This document shows positions 49,559 through 59,373 of a stretch of 64,000 bases of DNA, one piece after another; within the stretch, counting starts at the first letter, position 1, and the number at the start of each line of letters is the position of its first letter. Source of the stretch: Xanthobacteraceae bacterium (GTDB lineage Bacteria > Pseudomonadota > Alphaproteobacteria > Rhizobiales > Xanthobacteraceae); NCBI GenBank assembly GCA_019752575.1, contig JAIELW010000007.1, positions 62,001 to 126,000 on the forward strand, in the 5' to 3' direction. Below the pieces are notes generated by a model. The model saw nothing but the letters and a program-made list of their open reading frames with translations. It did no database searches and was not told where the DNA came from. Made by a program: the position numbers and the translations under genes.

Positions 49559-50791
49559 TTGTCCGGTCGTGAGATCACCGTCTCCGCGCGGCTGCGGAGT
49601 GCTGTCGGCTATCGCCGCTCGCTTGCGCCGGCGAACCTCCTGAACGCGCTTTTCGCTTCGCTGTTCAAGGGTCTCGTTTATCCGCAGATCTGGGAAGACC
49701 CGGAAGTGGACATGGAAGCGTTGGCGATCGCGCCCGATTGCCATGTCGTCGCGATCGCCTCCGGCGGCTGCAATGTGCTTTCCTATCTCACGGCCGATCC
49801 TGCACGCGTCACCGCGCTCGATCTCAATCCGACCCATGTCGCGCTGAACAAACTTAAGCTCACGGCAGCGGCGCAGTTCCCTTCCTGGAACGAGTTCTAT
49901 CGCTTCTTCGGCGTCGCGAACGAGAAGTCGAATATCGTCGCCTACGACCGCTGGCTGGCCTCGCATCTCGACGAGAAGACGCGCGCATATTGGGAGCATA
50001 GGCGCTTCGGCGCCGGCGAGCGCCGTATCGGAATCTTTGCACGTAATTTCTATCGTCACGGCCTACTCGGCCGCTGCATCGGCTTCGGTCATTTCGTTGC
50101 CCGCGCTTACGGCGTGAACCCGGGCGATCTTCTTCGCGCGCGCACGCTCGAAGAGCAGAAGGCCTATTTCGCCGACAAACTGGCGCCGCTGTTCGACCGG
50201 CGGATCATCCGCTGGGCCTTGGCGCAGCAATTCTCGCTGTTCGGCCTCGGCATTCCGCCCGCGCAATACGAAGCGCTGGCCGGTGCCGGAAACGGCAATA
50301 TGGCCGCTGTCGTCTATGAGAGGCTCGAGCGGCTCTCCTGCGATTTCCGGATCGAAGACAACTACTTCGCGTGGCAGGCATTCGGCCGCGGTTATTCGCA
50401 CGACGAGCGCGGCCCGTTGCCGCCCTATCTCAGGCGCGATAATTTCGAGACGATCAAGGGCCGCGCAAACCGCGTGGAAGTCCTGAACCGCTCCTTCACC
50501 GAATATCTGGAAGCGCAGAAAGGTAATTCTCGCGATCGCTACATTTTGCTCGATGCGCAGGACTGGATGAACAACGCGCAACTCAACGCGCTCTGGACGC
50601 AAATCACACGCACGGCGAAGCCCGGCGCGCGCGTAATCTTCCGCACAGCCGCAAAACCTTCGCTGCTTCCCGGCCGTGTCGCACCGGAAATCCTGAACCG
50701 CTGGGATTATCGCGAAGCGGAATCGCTCGCCTTCACCGCGCGCGACCGCTCCGCGATCTATGGCGGCTTTCATCTTTACGTTTTGAAATGA
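49559..50791 (+). CDS. btaA: SAM:diacylglycerol 3-amino-3-carboxypropyltransferase BtaA
   Basis: This 410-residue enzyme has LVYPQIWEDPEVDMEAL and the SAM-binding CHVVAIASGGCNVLSYLTADPARVTALDLNPTHVAL, with FFGVANEKSN. It transfers the aminocarboxypropyl group of SAM to diacylglycerol, the first step to the phosphorus-free lipid DGTS. The start is TTG at 49559, 8 bases after GAGGG. Its stop overlaps btaB as ATGA. Confidence 0.94.
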   Translation: MSGREITVSARLRSAVGYRRSLAPANLLNALFASLFKGLVYPQIWEDPEVDMEALAIAPDCHVVAIASGGCNVLSYLTADPARVTALDLNPTHVALNKLKLTAAAQFPSWNEFYRFFGVANEKSNIVAYDRWLASHLDEKTRAYWEHRRFGAGERRIGIFARNFYRHGLLGRCIGFGHFVARAYGVNPGDLLRARTLEEQKAYFADKLAPLFDRRIIRWALAQQFSLFGLGIPPAQYEALAGAGNGNMAAVVYERLERLSCDFRIEDNYFAWQAFGRGYSHDERGPLPPYLRRDNFETIKGRANRVEVLNRSFTEYLEAQKGNSRDRYILLDAQDWMNNAQLNALWTQITRTAKPGARVIFRTAAKPSLLPGRVAPEILNRWDYREAESLAFTARDRSAIYGGFHLYVLK

Positions 50792-51465
50792 CGCTCGCGC
50801 ATGACGAGCCGGCCGGCACGGCCGAGAGCATGGACCGGATGTACCGGCATCAGCGGCGCATCTACGATCTCACGCGAAAATTCTATCTGCTCGGACGTGA
50901 CGGCATGATCCGCGGGCTGAAGCCGGGACCTGACTCGCATGTGCTCGAGATCGGCTGCGGGACCGCGCGCAACCTGATCCTTGCTGCGAAACGCTTTCCG
51001 GACGCGGACTATTTCGGCGTCGATATTTCCGAAGCAATGCTCACGACTGCTCGCGCCAACATCGCCCGGGAAAAACTCGACGATGCGATTGAAGTCGCCC
51101 ACGCCGACGCGACCGTATTCGAGCCTAAACAACTGTTCGGCGTAGCGCGCTTCGAGCGGATTTTTATTTCGTACAGTTTATCCATGATTCCGGTCTGGCG
51201 GACGGTCTTGCAGCGCGCGCTTGCGATGCTCGCACCGAACGGCGAGTTGCATATTGTCGATTTCGGCGATCAACGCAGACTACCCGGCTGGTTCGCGCGC
51301 GCGCTTACGCGCTGGCTGCGGATCTTTCACGTAACACCCCGCGACGATCTGGAAATCCAGCTACGAACGCTCGCCGATTATCATGGCGCGGAATTGCACT
51401 TCGCCCGCCCGTTTCGCGGCTATGCACAATATGCGGTTCTGCGCTTGGGGCACACAGCCGCTTGA
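50788..51465 (+). CDS. btaB: DGTS-forming N-methyltransferase BtaB
   Basis: This 225-residue SAM methyltransferase has MDRMYRHQRRIYDLTRKFYLLGRD, the SAM motif VLEIGCGTARNLILAA and YFGVDISEAML. It adds three methyl groups to the headgroup made by BtaA. The ATGA overlap with btaA shows translational coupling. Confidence 0.94.
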   Translation: MTLAHDEPAGTAESMDRMYRHQRRIYDLTRKFYLLGRDGMIRGLKPGPDSHVLEIGCGTARNLILAAKRFPDADYFGVDISEAMLTTARANIAREKLDDAIEVAHADATVFEPKQLFGVARFERIFISYSLSMIPVWRTVLQRALAMLAPNGELHIVDFGDQRRLPGWFARALTRWLRIFHVTPRDDLEIQLRTLADYHGAELHFARPFRGYAQYAVLRLGHTAA

Positions 51466-51495
51466 ATAACGCGCGGTTTATGCGATGAAGCGGAA

Positions 51496-52125
51496 ATGCA
51501 ACTTTATTCCTACTTCCGCTCGTCGGCGAGCTATCGCGTGCGCATCGCGCTCGCACTCAAGGGGCTTTCCTACCAGACCATCGCCATTCATCTCGTGAAG
51601 GGCGAGCACAAAGCGGCGCCCTTCATCTCCATCAATCCGCAGACGCGTGTGCCGGCGTTAAAGACTGATAACGAGGAAATCCTGATTCAATCGCTCGCCA
51701 TCATCGACTGGCTCGACGAAACGCATCCACAGCCGCCGTTTCTTCCATCCGATCCGCTCGAACGCGCGCGTGTGCGCGCTGCGGCCCATGTTATCGCGAT
51801 GGATGTGCACCCGCTCGGCAACACAGGCCCGCGCAACTATCTCCTGAAAGTGCTGAACCACGATCTCGAAACCGTCGATGCCTGGACGCGGCACTGGATC
51901 GCAGACGGGTTCTCCGCTGTCGAAAAGATGATTTCGCCTGCCCCGTATTGTTTCGGCGCCGAGCCGACGCTCGCCGACATCTGTCTCGTGCCGCAAGTCT
52001 TCAATGCCCGGCGCTACAAGGTCGATATGGCGAAGTTCCCGAAGATCGTGGCCGCGGACGAGACGTGCCAGCGGAACCCGGCTTTCGCAGCCGCCGCCCC
52101 GGCGGCTCAGCCCGACGCCGAATAG
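51496..52125 (+). CDS. maiA: Maleylacetoacetate isomerase (zeta-class GST)
   Basis: This 209-residue enzyme begins MQLYSYFRSSASYRVRIALALKGL and has INPQTRVPAL, QSLAIIDWLDE and EPTLADICLVPQVFNARR. The zeta-class active-site motif SSCSxRVRIAL is present as SSASYRVRIAL, with Ala for Cys; the Ser residues and glutathione contacts are kept. It isomerises maleylacetoacetate to fumarylacetoacetate, the step between HmgA and Fah, whose genes lie 3 kb away on the other strand. Confidence 0.92.
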   Translation: MQLYSYFRSSASYRVRIALALKGLSYQTIAIHLVKGEHKAAPFISINPQTRVPALKTDNEEILIQSLAIIDWLDETHPQPPFLPSDPLERARVRAAAHVIAMDVHPLGNTGPRNYLLKVLNHDLETVDAWTRHWIADGFSAVEKMISPAPYCFGAEPTLADICLVPQVFNARRYKVDMAKFPKIVAADETCQRNPAFAAAAPAAQPDAE

Positions 52126-52203
52126 GCGGCCAGATCACCACCATTATTCGGTCAAGTTATTCTGTGTTTTAGCTGCGAATCCACGTATCTAGCGGCAAGA
52201 TTC

Positions 52204-53409
52204 ATGGCTCTTGAGCGGCGCAACGGCTTGGCTATCGCAGCCCTCGTGACCCTTATGGGCGCGGCGTGGGCGCAGCCCTTGCCGCCTGCCAACATACCAA
52301 ACGCTCCGCCTCCGCCGCCGCAGAACTACCAGCAGCAGCCTTTCCCGCAGCAGCGGCCCCAGCAGCAACAGCAATTCCAGAGCAATTCGAGCGCGGTCTG
52401 CCAGCGCCTCGAAGCGGCGCTCGCAGATGTGAACCGCGGCCCAGCCGCCGCCAACAGCGAAACGCTCGCCCGCTACGAAGATGCGATCGTCAAGCAGCGG
52501 CAGGAACTCGATCAGGCAATGGGCACAGCGCGGCGTCTCGGCTGCGACCGCCGCGGCTTCTTCATTTTCGGCGGCAGCCAGAGGCCGGAACAGTGCAACG
52601 CGCTGGAGCCGCAGATCGACCGCATGCGCGCGAACCTCGACCGCATGCAACAGGAGGTCTCGCAGCTCCGCGGCGGCAACACCGATGCGAATTACACTCG
52701 CGACCTGCAGCGGCGGCAAATTCTCGTCTCGCTCGGCCAGAACAATTGCGGCCCGCAATACCGCAACGCCGCGCTGCCACCGCCGCGCCCGCGCGGCTTC
52801 CTCGATCGCTTGTTCGGCAATAACGACGAAAATCCGGATGTCGCTCCGAACGACATTCCGATGGAAGGGCAAGGCTTCCGCACTGTCTGCGTGCGCATGT
52901 GTGACGGCGCTTTCTTTCCGATCAGCTTCGCGACCGTGCAGTCGCGCTTCGGCGAGGACGAGGCGCTATGCAAGCGGCAGTGCCCGGCCGCGGAAGTCGC
53001 GCTGTTCGCCTATAACAATCCGGGACAGGACATTCAGCAGGCGGTGTCCCTTTCCGGCCAGCCGTATTCGTCGCTGCCAAACGCTTTCAAGTTCCGCACC
53101 GAATTCAACCCGAGCTGCTCCTGCCGCGGTCCGGGACAAAGCTGGGCCGACGCGCTCGGAGCAGACCAGACGATCCAGCGCGGCGACATCATCGTGACCG
53201 AGCAGCGCTCGAAACAGCTTTCGCAACCCAAGATCGGTCCGCTCGCACAGCCGCAACAGCAACAGCCGCAGCAAACGAAGAACCCTAACAATCCGGTGTT
53301 CGAGCCGCCGACGCCGACGCCTCCGGCTGCCGAAACGCAGACGCCGCAGACTCCCAACGGCAAGCGCAAGGTGCGCGTAGTTGGCCCGCAGTTCTATCCG
53401 GTTCGCTAA
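52204..53409 (+). CDS. Secreted DUF2865 protein
   Basis: This 401-residue protein has a signal peptide (cleaved after GAAWAQ), a Pro/Gln-rich segment (residues 23-60), a coiled-coil-like middle, and the DUF2865 domain with TVCVRMCDGAFFPISFAT, CKRQCPAAEVALFAY and SCSCRGPGQSWADAL (paired Cys). A second Gln/Pro-rich tail ends it. DUF2865 is a family of this order with unknown function, probably in the cell envelope. Confidence 0.9.
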   Translation: MALERRNGLAIAALVTLMGAAWAQPLPPANIPNAPPPPPQNYQQQPFPQQRPQQQQQFQSNSSAVCQRLEAALADVNRGPAAANSETLARYEDAIVKQRQELDQAMGTARRLGCDRRGFFIFGGSQRPEQCNALEPQIDRMRANLDRMQQEVSQLRGGNTDANYTRDLQRRQILVSLGQNNCGPQYRNAALPPPRPRGFLDRLFGNNDENPDVAPNDIPMEGQGFRTVCVRMCDGAFFPISFATVQSRFGEDEALCKRQCPAAEVALFAYNNPGQDIQQAVSLSGQPYSSLPNAFKFRTEFNPSCSCRGPGQSWADALGADQTIQRGDIIVTEQRSKQLSQPKIGPLAQPQQQQPQQTKNPNNPVFEPPTPTPPAAETQTPQTPNGKRKVRVVGPQFYPVR

Positions 53410-53412
53410 GCT

Positions 53413-54759
53413 TTACGCGGTTTCGCCGCGCAGCCGCGCGGAAGCGCGCGCACGTCCGATCAACGGTAGAAGAGCGCGCAATTCCGGGCCGTTCTCTCGT
53501 GCGGTCAACGCGATGCGCAACGGGTGAAACAGCTCGCGACCCTTGCGATTTGCCGCCGGCTTGATCGCGGCAAGCCACTCGTCCCAGATATTCTCGCTCC
53601 ACGGCTCCGCCGGGAGAAGCGTTTCCGCGAGCTTGCAGAACTCGGCATCCGCGTCTGCGATTTTCGAGGCAAGCTGCGCCGAGACGACTTCCCACCAGTC
53701 TTTCGCATCGGAAAGCCGCGCGAGATTTCCACGCACCGCGAGCCAGAATTTTTCGCCGCCGCCTGCGCCGAGCGCCTCGAGACGCGCCGAAACCGACGCA
53801 TAAGACGCGGCATGCAACGTCTTCGCGGTCAGCGCGTCGAGATCGGCAGGATCGAAGCGCGCGGGCCCGTGCGAGATTTTCTTGAAGTCGATTTTTTCCG
53901 CGAGCGTATCGAGGTTCTCGGCGGGCTCGAGCGCGAGCGACGTACCGGTCAGCACGGCGGCCGAAGCGATTGCCAGCGCTTCGTGACCCGCTTCGCGCAG
54001 CGACTGGATCGAGAGCGAGCCGAAGCGTTTCGATAACCCCTCGCCGCCCGGCAGCGTCAGCAAGTTGTGGTGCGCAAATGCCGGCGCGCTGCCGCCGAGG
54101 GCAGCGAACATATCGAGCTGTGCCGCGGTATTCGTGATGTGGTCTTCGCCGCGGATGACGTGCGTGACCTGCATGTCGATATCGTCGATGACGGAGGCGA
54201 GCGAATAGAGCCAGGTGCCGTCCGCGCGGCAGACTACCGGATCGGAAAGCGACGCGGTGTCGATCGAAATCTCGCCGCGCACGAGATCGTTCCATTTCAC
54301 GAGACGGTGGTCGAGCTTGAAGCGAAAGTAAGGCCTGCGGCCTTCGCTCTCGTATTTCGTGCGGTCTTCGGCGCTCATCGTCAGCGCCGCACGGTCGTAC
54401 ACCGGCGGCAGGCCACGGCCGAGCTGGCGGCGGCGCTTGCGCTCGAGTTCGTCTTCGGTTTCGTAGCAGGCATAGACGCGGCCCGCGTCGCGCAGCTCCG
54501 TAAGCGCCGCTTCGTAGCGGCCCATGCGCGACGACTGCGTTTCGACCTTATCCGGTGGAATGCCGAGCCAGCCCAGATCCTCCCCGATCGCTTTCGCGAA
54601 ACGCTCCTCCGAACGCGCGCGGTCCGTATCGTCGAGGCGCAGAACGAAAGTACCCAGCTGCTTGCGCGCGTAGAGCGCATTCAGAAGTGCCGTGCGCGCA
54701 TTGCCGATGTGGATCAGCCCGGTCGGGGACGGCGCAAAGCGGACGACGGGACCGGACAT
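53413..54759 (-). CDS. gltX: Glutamyl-tRNA synthetase
   Basis: This 448-residue class I synthetase has VVRFAPSPTGLIHIGNARTALLNAL (HIGH motif), LRLDDTDRAR, VTHVIRGEDHITNTAAQ and the KMSKS-type loop GEGLSKRFGSL. Many alphaproteobacteria carry two GltX proteins, and this one at under 450 residues looks like the shorter paralogue. If so it may charge tRNA-Glu or misacylate tRNA-Gln. It ends 3 bp from the convergent DUF2865 gene. Confidence 0.92.
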   Translation of the reverse strand: MSGPVVRFAPSPTGLIHIGNARTALLNALYARKQLGTFVLRLDDTDRARSEERFAKAIGEDLGWLGIPPDKVETQSSRMGRYEAALTELRDAGRVYACYETEDELERKRRRQLGRGLPPVYDRAALTMSAEDRTKYESEGRRPYFRFKLDHRLVKWNDLVRGEISIDTASLSDPVVCRADGTWLYSLASVIDDIDMQVTHVIRGEDHITNTAAQLDMFAALGGSAPAFAHHNLLTLPGGEGLSKRFGSLSIQSLREAGHEALAIASAAVLTGTSLALEPAENLDTLAEKIDFKKISHGPARFDPADLDALTAKTLHAASYASVSARLEALGAGGGEKFWLAVRGNLARLSDAKDWWEVVSAQLASKIADADAEFCKLAETLLPAEPWSENIWDEWLAAIKPAANRKGRELFHPLRIALTARENGPELRALLPLIGRARASARLRGETA

Positions 54760-54962
54760 GCTGGCTGCTTTCGGAATCGCGGTTGAGACGAAGCTCTAAG
54801 CCAGTAAGGGCCTGAAACGCCAACAAAAAGCGCAGCTAGCAAGGTGTCCTAGCAGATACGCTTATAAGTAGAAATAAATTACTATATTAACTAATACGTT
54901 ATATTTTCCTGCTATGGTCGTATTCATACTAAATTCGTTCTGTGGATGCAGAGCATGTGTAA
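54760..54962. other. AT-rich intergenic stretch
   Basis: The bases from about 54840 to 54960 are strikingly AT-rich (for example 54871-54920). No gene is present. The stretch lies just upstream of a gene remnant and may be its old promoter, or foreign DNA. Confidence 0.6.
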
Positions 54963-55247
54963 GCGTTTAAAGACGGCTTCTGCCCCAATCTTGGCGGACC
55001 CCCGGCATGGCGTTTCCTGCGGCGCAAGCTGTCTCGCTGGCTTCGAGACCGTTCAGGGGTCGCCGCCATCGAGTGCGCCATTGTCGGTCCCCATGCCTCC
55101 GAAAACGATCGCGCGCAGCGCAGTCGTCCGGCGGGACGGTTACTGACAATACCCCGCCGGCTCCAATCTTCGCCCTGGATTCGCTTCGGTACCGCCGGTA
55201 TCGAAGTCTATACCGCGCAGACGTTTCCTGCGGACCCAATCCCGTGA
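54963..55247 (+). pseudogene. TadE/TadG-like pilus protein remnant
   Basis: A plus-strand frame with no ATG reads WRFLRRKLSRW and then LRDRSGVAAIECAIVGP. The second part is the cytoplasmic lead and processing region of TadE/TadG-type pseudopilins (RDRRGVAAVEFALIAP in intact ones), with Cys for the usual Phe. The hydrophobic helix that should follow is absent and the rest is unrelated sequence. It looks like a decayed gene. No other tad genes are near. Confidence is moderate because the match is short. Confidence 0.5.
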
Positions 55248-55286
55248 ACGGCGTGCGCTGCGACGGCGCAGCCTTAGTTCGCTAAA

Positions 55287-57026
55287 TCAGAAATCAATCA
55301 CTTCCGTCCGCGCGGCGACCGCGCCTTTCGATAAAGTCTGATCCGGCTCGGCCGGCTTCGTGCCCGGATCGCGGAAGCGGTTTGTGATCGGATAGCGGCG
55401 GTCGCGGCCGAAATTCCTGAGCGTCACCTTCACGCCGGGGGCTGCCTGACGGCGCTTGTACTCGGCAATATCGAGAAGGCGCGCGACCTTCAGCACCGTT
55501 TCCTTCTCGAAACCAGCCTCGACGATATGCGAAACGGATTCCTCCTTCTCGACGAGCCGCTCCAGAATGGCATCGAGGATGTCGTAAGGCGGCAGCGAAT
55601 CCTGATCCTTCTGGTTTTCGCGCAGTTCCGCCGAAGGCGGCTTGGTCAGAATGTTCGGCGGGATCACGACGCCGTCCGGGCCTTTCGCGTCCTTCGGCTT
55701 CCAGCGGTTACGCAGCGCCGAGAGACGGAACACTTCGGTCTTGTAGAGATCCTTGACCGGATTATAGCCGCCGTTCATGTCGCCATAGAGCGTGGCGTAG
55801 CCGACGGACATTTCCGACTTGTTTCCGGTCGTCACCACCATCGGCCCGAACTTGTTCGAGATCGACATCAGGATCGTGCCGCGCGCGCGCGACTGGAGAT
55901 TTTCTTCCGTGATGTCGCGGTTGGTACCCTTGAACATTTCGCTGAGCGATTTCTCGAAACCTTCAACCGCTTCGAAGATCGGTACGATGTCGTAGCGAAC
56001 GCCGAGCGCTTTCGCGCAGTTCGCTGCGTCTTTCAGCGAGTCTTCTGACGTATAGCGGTAGGGCATCATCACGCAGTGAACGCGATCGGCGCCGAGCGCA
56101 TCGACGGCCATCGCGGCACAAAGCGCGGAATCGACACCGCCGGAAAGGCCGAGCACCACACCCTTGAACCCGTTCTTGTTCACGTAATCGCGTAAGCCCA
56201 GCATGCAGGCGGAATAGTCCGCGGCGTCGCCTTCGATGTCCGGAACGATCAAGCCATCCGCACAGCGCCACGTGCCGCCTTCGCGCTTCCATGTCGTGAG
56301 TACGACACTTTCCTGAAACGAAGGAAGCTGAAACGCGAGCGAGCGGTCGGCATGCAGCGCGAACGAAGTGCCGTCGAAAACAAGTTCGTCCTGCCCGCAT
56401 ACCTGATTGACATAGATGAAGGGCAAGCTCGACTCAGTGACGCGCGCGACCGCGTGCGAAAGACGCACATCCTGCTTGGTGCGGTCGTAAGGCGAACCGT
56501 TCGGCACGATCAGGATTTCCGCGCCGGTTTCGGTGAGACATTCGACCACATCTGGCGTCCAGATATCTTCGCAGACCGGCGCGCCGATCCTGATGCCGCG
56601 AAAATCCATCGGACCCGGCATCGGGCCGGGAACGAACACGCGCTTCTCGTCGAACACGCCGTAGTTCGGTAGATCGGCCTTGAAGCGCACGGCGGAAATC
56701 TTGCCGCCGTCGAGCAAGCACACCGCGTTGTAGAGTTTGCGGTCTTCGACCCACGGCGTCCCGATCAGCACGGCCGGTCCGCCGTCCGAAGTTTCGCGCG
56801 CGAGCGCTTCGACAACCGAGCGGCAGGCCGTCTGAAACGCGGGCTTCAGAACCAGATCTTCCGGCGGATAGCCTGCGATGAACAATTCGGAGAGCACCAG
56901 AAGATCGGCGCCGCCCTTCGCAGCGATTACGCGCGCCGCGCGCGCCTTCTCCGCGTTGCCGGCGATGTCGCCGACCGCGGGATTAAGCTGTGCAATCGCA
57001 AGAACAAGGCGGTCTTTCACGGTCAT
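55287..57026 (-). CDS. nadE: Glutamine-dependent NAD+ synthetase
   Basis: This 579-residue protein has an N-terminal nitrilase-type glutaminase (catalytic Glu in LVLSELFIAGYPPEDL, Lys in RFKADLPNYG, Cys in GAPVCEDIWTPD) and a C-terminal synthetase with the ATP motif GLSGGVDSALCAAMA. It amidates deamido-NAD with glutamine-derived ammonia. ATG 57026 starts MTVKDRLVLAIAQLNPAVGD. Confidence 0.95.
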   Translation of the reverse strand: MTVKDRLVLAIAQLNPAVGDIAGNAEKARAARVIAAKGGADLLVLSELFIAGYPPEDLVLKPAFQTACRSVVEALARETSDGGPAVLIGTPWVEDRKLYNAVCLLDGGKISAVRFKADLPNYGVFDEKRVFVPGPMPGPMDFRGIRIGAPVCEDIWTPDVVECLTETGAEILIVPNGSPYDRTKQDVRLSHAVARVTESSLPFIYVNQVCGQDELVFDGTSFALHADRSLAFQLPSFQESVVLTTWKREGGTWRCADGLIVPDIEGDAADYSACMLGLRDYVNKNGFKGVVLGLSGGVDSALCAAMAVDALGADRVHCVMMPYRYTSEDSLKDAANCAKALGVRYDIVPIFEAVEGFEKSLSEMFKGTNRDITEENLQSRARGTILMSISNKFGPMVVTTGNKSEMSVGYATLYGDMNGGYNPVKDLYKTEVFRLSALRNRWKPKDAKGPDGVVIPPNILTKPPSAELRENQKDQDSLPPYDILDAILERLVEKEESVSHIVEAGFEKETVLKVARLLDIAEYKRRQAAPGVKVTLRNFGRDRRYPITNRFRDPGTKPAEPDQTLSKGAVAARTEVIDF

Positions 57027-57123
57027 ATGACGGGTCTAGCGCCGTGGGGAACGCGCGGCAATGCTGGCTTCCGTCATGCCGTTATTGCGCTAGTATAAGG
57101 GTAAATCAGGGAGGCGTTCGGCA

Positions 57124-57669
57124 ATGGCAAAGCGCAAATACCAGACGCAGAAAGAAGCCGGCATCATTCTCGCGGTCTGCGGGGTCATCTCCGGGCTGCT
57201 TTCGGCCTATGTGAATGTTCCGGGCGTCGAACTTTTCGGTGTGCCCATGCTGCCCGCAATCTTCTTCGGCATCGTCGTCGCGCTCGGTATTTACTCCTGG
57301 GAAGCGCGGCACCCGATCCCGATGCTGATCGTTCTCGTGGGTGTTGCTGTCGCCTGGTGGGCGGCCTATTCGATCGCGCTCAATCTCTACGACGATAAAA
57401 ACAAGATTTCGCTGGTCTGGACCGGTGCGATCAGCGGCGCGGTCGGCGCGATTCTGACTTCCGTCGCGCTCTGGATCGCGAGCGAGGACTTTCGCACGCG
57501 CAACAACGCGATCCTCGCAGTCGCGATCGGAGCGGTAGCGGGCATGCTGCTTTATTATATCGACCAGGGCGGCCCGGTTCACGGTACCGCGCCGCTTTTC
57601 GTCGTGTGGCAGGCCGCTATCGCTGGACTGATCGGCTACGCACTCGCGTTCCGGCCAAGACCGAATTGA
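57124..57669 (+). CDS. Multi-pass membrane protein of unknown function
   Basis: This 181-residue protein has about six hydrophobic segments (ILAVCGVISGLLSAYV; MLPAIFFGIVVALGIY; MLIVLVGVAVAWWAAY; and three more). I do not recognise a family. It is divergent from nadE and is followed by a palindromic repeat that may end transcription. Confidence 0.7.
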   Translation: MAKRKYQTQKEAGIILAVCGVISGLLSAYVNVPGVELFGVPMLPAIFFGIVVALGIYSWEARHPIPMLIVLVGVAVAWWAAYSIALNLYDDKNKISLVWTGAISGAVGAILTSVALWIASEDFRTRNNAILAVAIGAVAGMLLYYIDQGGPVHGTAPLFVVWQAAIAGLIGYALAFRPRPN

Positions 57670-57694
57670 AACCGAAGCAAATATCGCAATTACT

Positions 57695-57781
57695 CGTCAT
57701 GCCCGGCCTTGTGCCGGGCATCCACGTCTTAGCAGCAGTCCAAATCGGAAAAGGCGTGGATGGCCGGGTCAGCCCGGCCAT
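57695..57781. repeat. REP-like inverted repeat between convergent genes
   Basis: The left arm (57695-57726, CGTCATGCCCGGCC...) and right arm (57754-57781, GCGTGGATGGCCGGG...) are the same repeat family as 39145-39235, in inverted orientation. The right arm lacks its outer ATGACG end. It fills the gap before the convergent DAHP synthase gene, 7 bp from that gene's stop codon. Confidence 0.8.
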
Positions 57782-57787
57782 TTTTGT

Positions 57788-59173
57788 TTAGAAACCCGCG
57801 ACCGCGGAGATCGGCCGGGCGCGTTCGACACGCTCGCGCTTGAGCAAGTCGGCCACCAGGAACGCCATCTCGATCGCCTGCTCAGCATTGAGGCGCGGAT
57901 CGCAATGCGTGTGATAACGGTCCTTGAGATCGGTATCCGAAATCGCGCGCGCGCCGCCGGTGCATTCGGTGACGTTCTGGCCAGTCATCTCGAGATGGAT
58001 ACCGCCTGCGTGGGTGCCTTCGGCGGCGTGGACCGCGAAGAACTCGCGCACTTCCTGCAGGATCAGATCGAAGGGGCGCGTCTTGTAGCCGTTCGCGCTG
58101 ACCGTGTTGCCGTGCATCGGATCGCAGGACCATACCACCTTACGGCCGTCCTGCTTCACCGCGCGGATTAGGCGCGGCAGATGCTCGTTCACCTTGCCCG
58201 CGCCGAAACGTGCGATCAGCGTGATGCGGCCCGCCTCGTGCTCCGGATCGAGAATTTCGAGGATCTTCAGCAAGCCCTCGGCAGTCGTCGAAGGACCGGT
58301 CTTGATGCCGATCGGATTCTTGATGCCGCGGCAGAACTCGACATGCCCATGATCCGGCTGACGCGTGCGGTCGCCGATCCAGACCATATGGCCGGACGTG
58401 TCGTACCAATCGCCGCTCGTCGAATCGACGCGCGTCATCGCCTGCTCGTAACCGAGCAGCAACGCCTCGTGCGAGGTGTAGAAATCCGTCGTGCGCATTT
58501 CCGGATGTACTTCCGGGTCGATGCCGCAGGCGCGCATGAAGTTGAGCGTCTCGGTGAGACGCGCCGCAAGCGCCTCATAACGATGCGACTGCGGGCTGTC
58601 CTTCACGAAGCCCAGCATCCACTGATGCGCGTTCGAAATATTCGCGTAGCCGCCGGTCGCAAACGCGCGCAGAAGATTGAGCGTCGCCGCCGACTGGCGG
58701 TACGCCTCGAGCTGGCGCTTCGGATCCGGAATGCGCGAGTCTTCGGTGAACTCGGGGCCGTTGATGATGTCGCCGCGATAGCTCGGCAGTTCCTTGCCGT
58801 CCTGCTTCTCCATCGGAGAAGAGCGGGGTTTTGCGAACTGGCCCGCGATGCGGCCGACTTTCACAACCGGCGAAGCGGCGGCGAAGGTCAGCACAACTGC
58901 CATCTGCAAGAAGACGCGGAAGAAGTCGCGGATGTTGTCCGCGCGATGCTCGGCGAAGCTCTCCGCGCAGTCGCCGCCCTGCAAGAGAAAAGCGTCTCCA
59001 GATGCCACGGAGCCAAGCGCACGCTTCAGCGCCCGCGCCTCGCCTGCAAAAACGAGCGGCGGGAATGTAGCGAGCTGCTTCTCGACCTGTTCGAGGGCCT
59101 TCTGATCCGGGTAATCCGGGACCTGAACGACGGGCTTTTTGCGCCAGGAATCCGGGCTCCAACGCTCTTTCAT
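57788..59173 (-). CDS. aroG: Class II (plant-type) DAHP synthase
   Basis: This 461-residue enzyme begins [14 protein letters not shown] and has [55 protein letters not shown] and [10 protein letters not shown], the type II signatures. It condenses phosphoenolpyruvate and erythrose 4-phosphate, the first step of aromatic amino acid synthesis. ATG 59173 is used; an in-frame GTG precedes it. Confidence 0.94.
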   Translation of the reverse strand: MKERWSPDSWRKKPVVQVPDYPDQKALEQVEKQLATFPPLVFAGEARALKRALGSVASGDAFLLQGGDCAESFAEHRADNIRDFFRVFLQMAVVLTFAAASPVVKVGRIAGQFAKPRSSPMEKQDGKELPSYRGDIINGPEFTEDSRIPDPKRQLEAYRQSAATLNLLRAFATGGYANISNAHQWMLGFVKDSPQSHRYEALAARLTETLNFMRACGIDPEVHPEMRTTDFYTSHEALLLGYEQAMTRVDSTSGDWYDTSGHMVWIGDRTRQPDHGHVEFCRGIKNPIGIKTGPSTTAEGLLKILEILDPEHEAGRITLIARFGAGKVNEHLPRLIRAVKQDGRKVVWSCDPMHGNTVSANGYKTRPFDLILQEVREFFAVHAAEGTHAGGIHLEMTGQNVTECTGGARAISDTDLKDRYHTHCDPRLNAEQAIEMAFLVADLLKRERVERARPISAVAGF

Positions 59174-59373
59174 CACGCATACTCCTGCACAGGGCTTGCT
59201 CTTTCCTTGGCCCCGAGGGGCGGGGTTATAGCGGGGGCCGCCGGTCGATGCCAGTTTTAGCGCCCGCCCCGGTTCCCGGTCCCCTTCAACTTACGTAGCG
59301 ACCCGTAGCGTCGCCGTTAACGCGCTTGATAGGCCCGGTTTCGCATGGAGAATGCCGCGCCAAAGATACCAAT

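Noticed and set aside
55007-55285. 92-codon plus-strand frame starting at ATG 55007
   Set aside because: The TadE-like motif lies in another frame; this one is Arg-rich and has no recognisable feature.
57606-57791. Short ORF reading MPGLVPGIHV
   Set aside because: This peptide is the translation of the common palindromic repeat and is a known type of false ORF.
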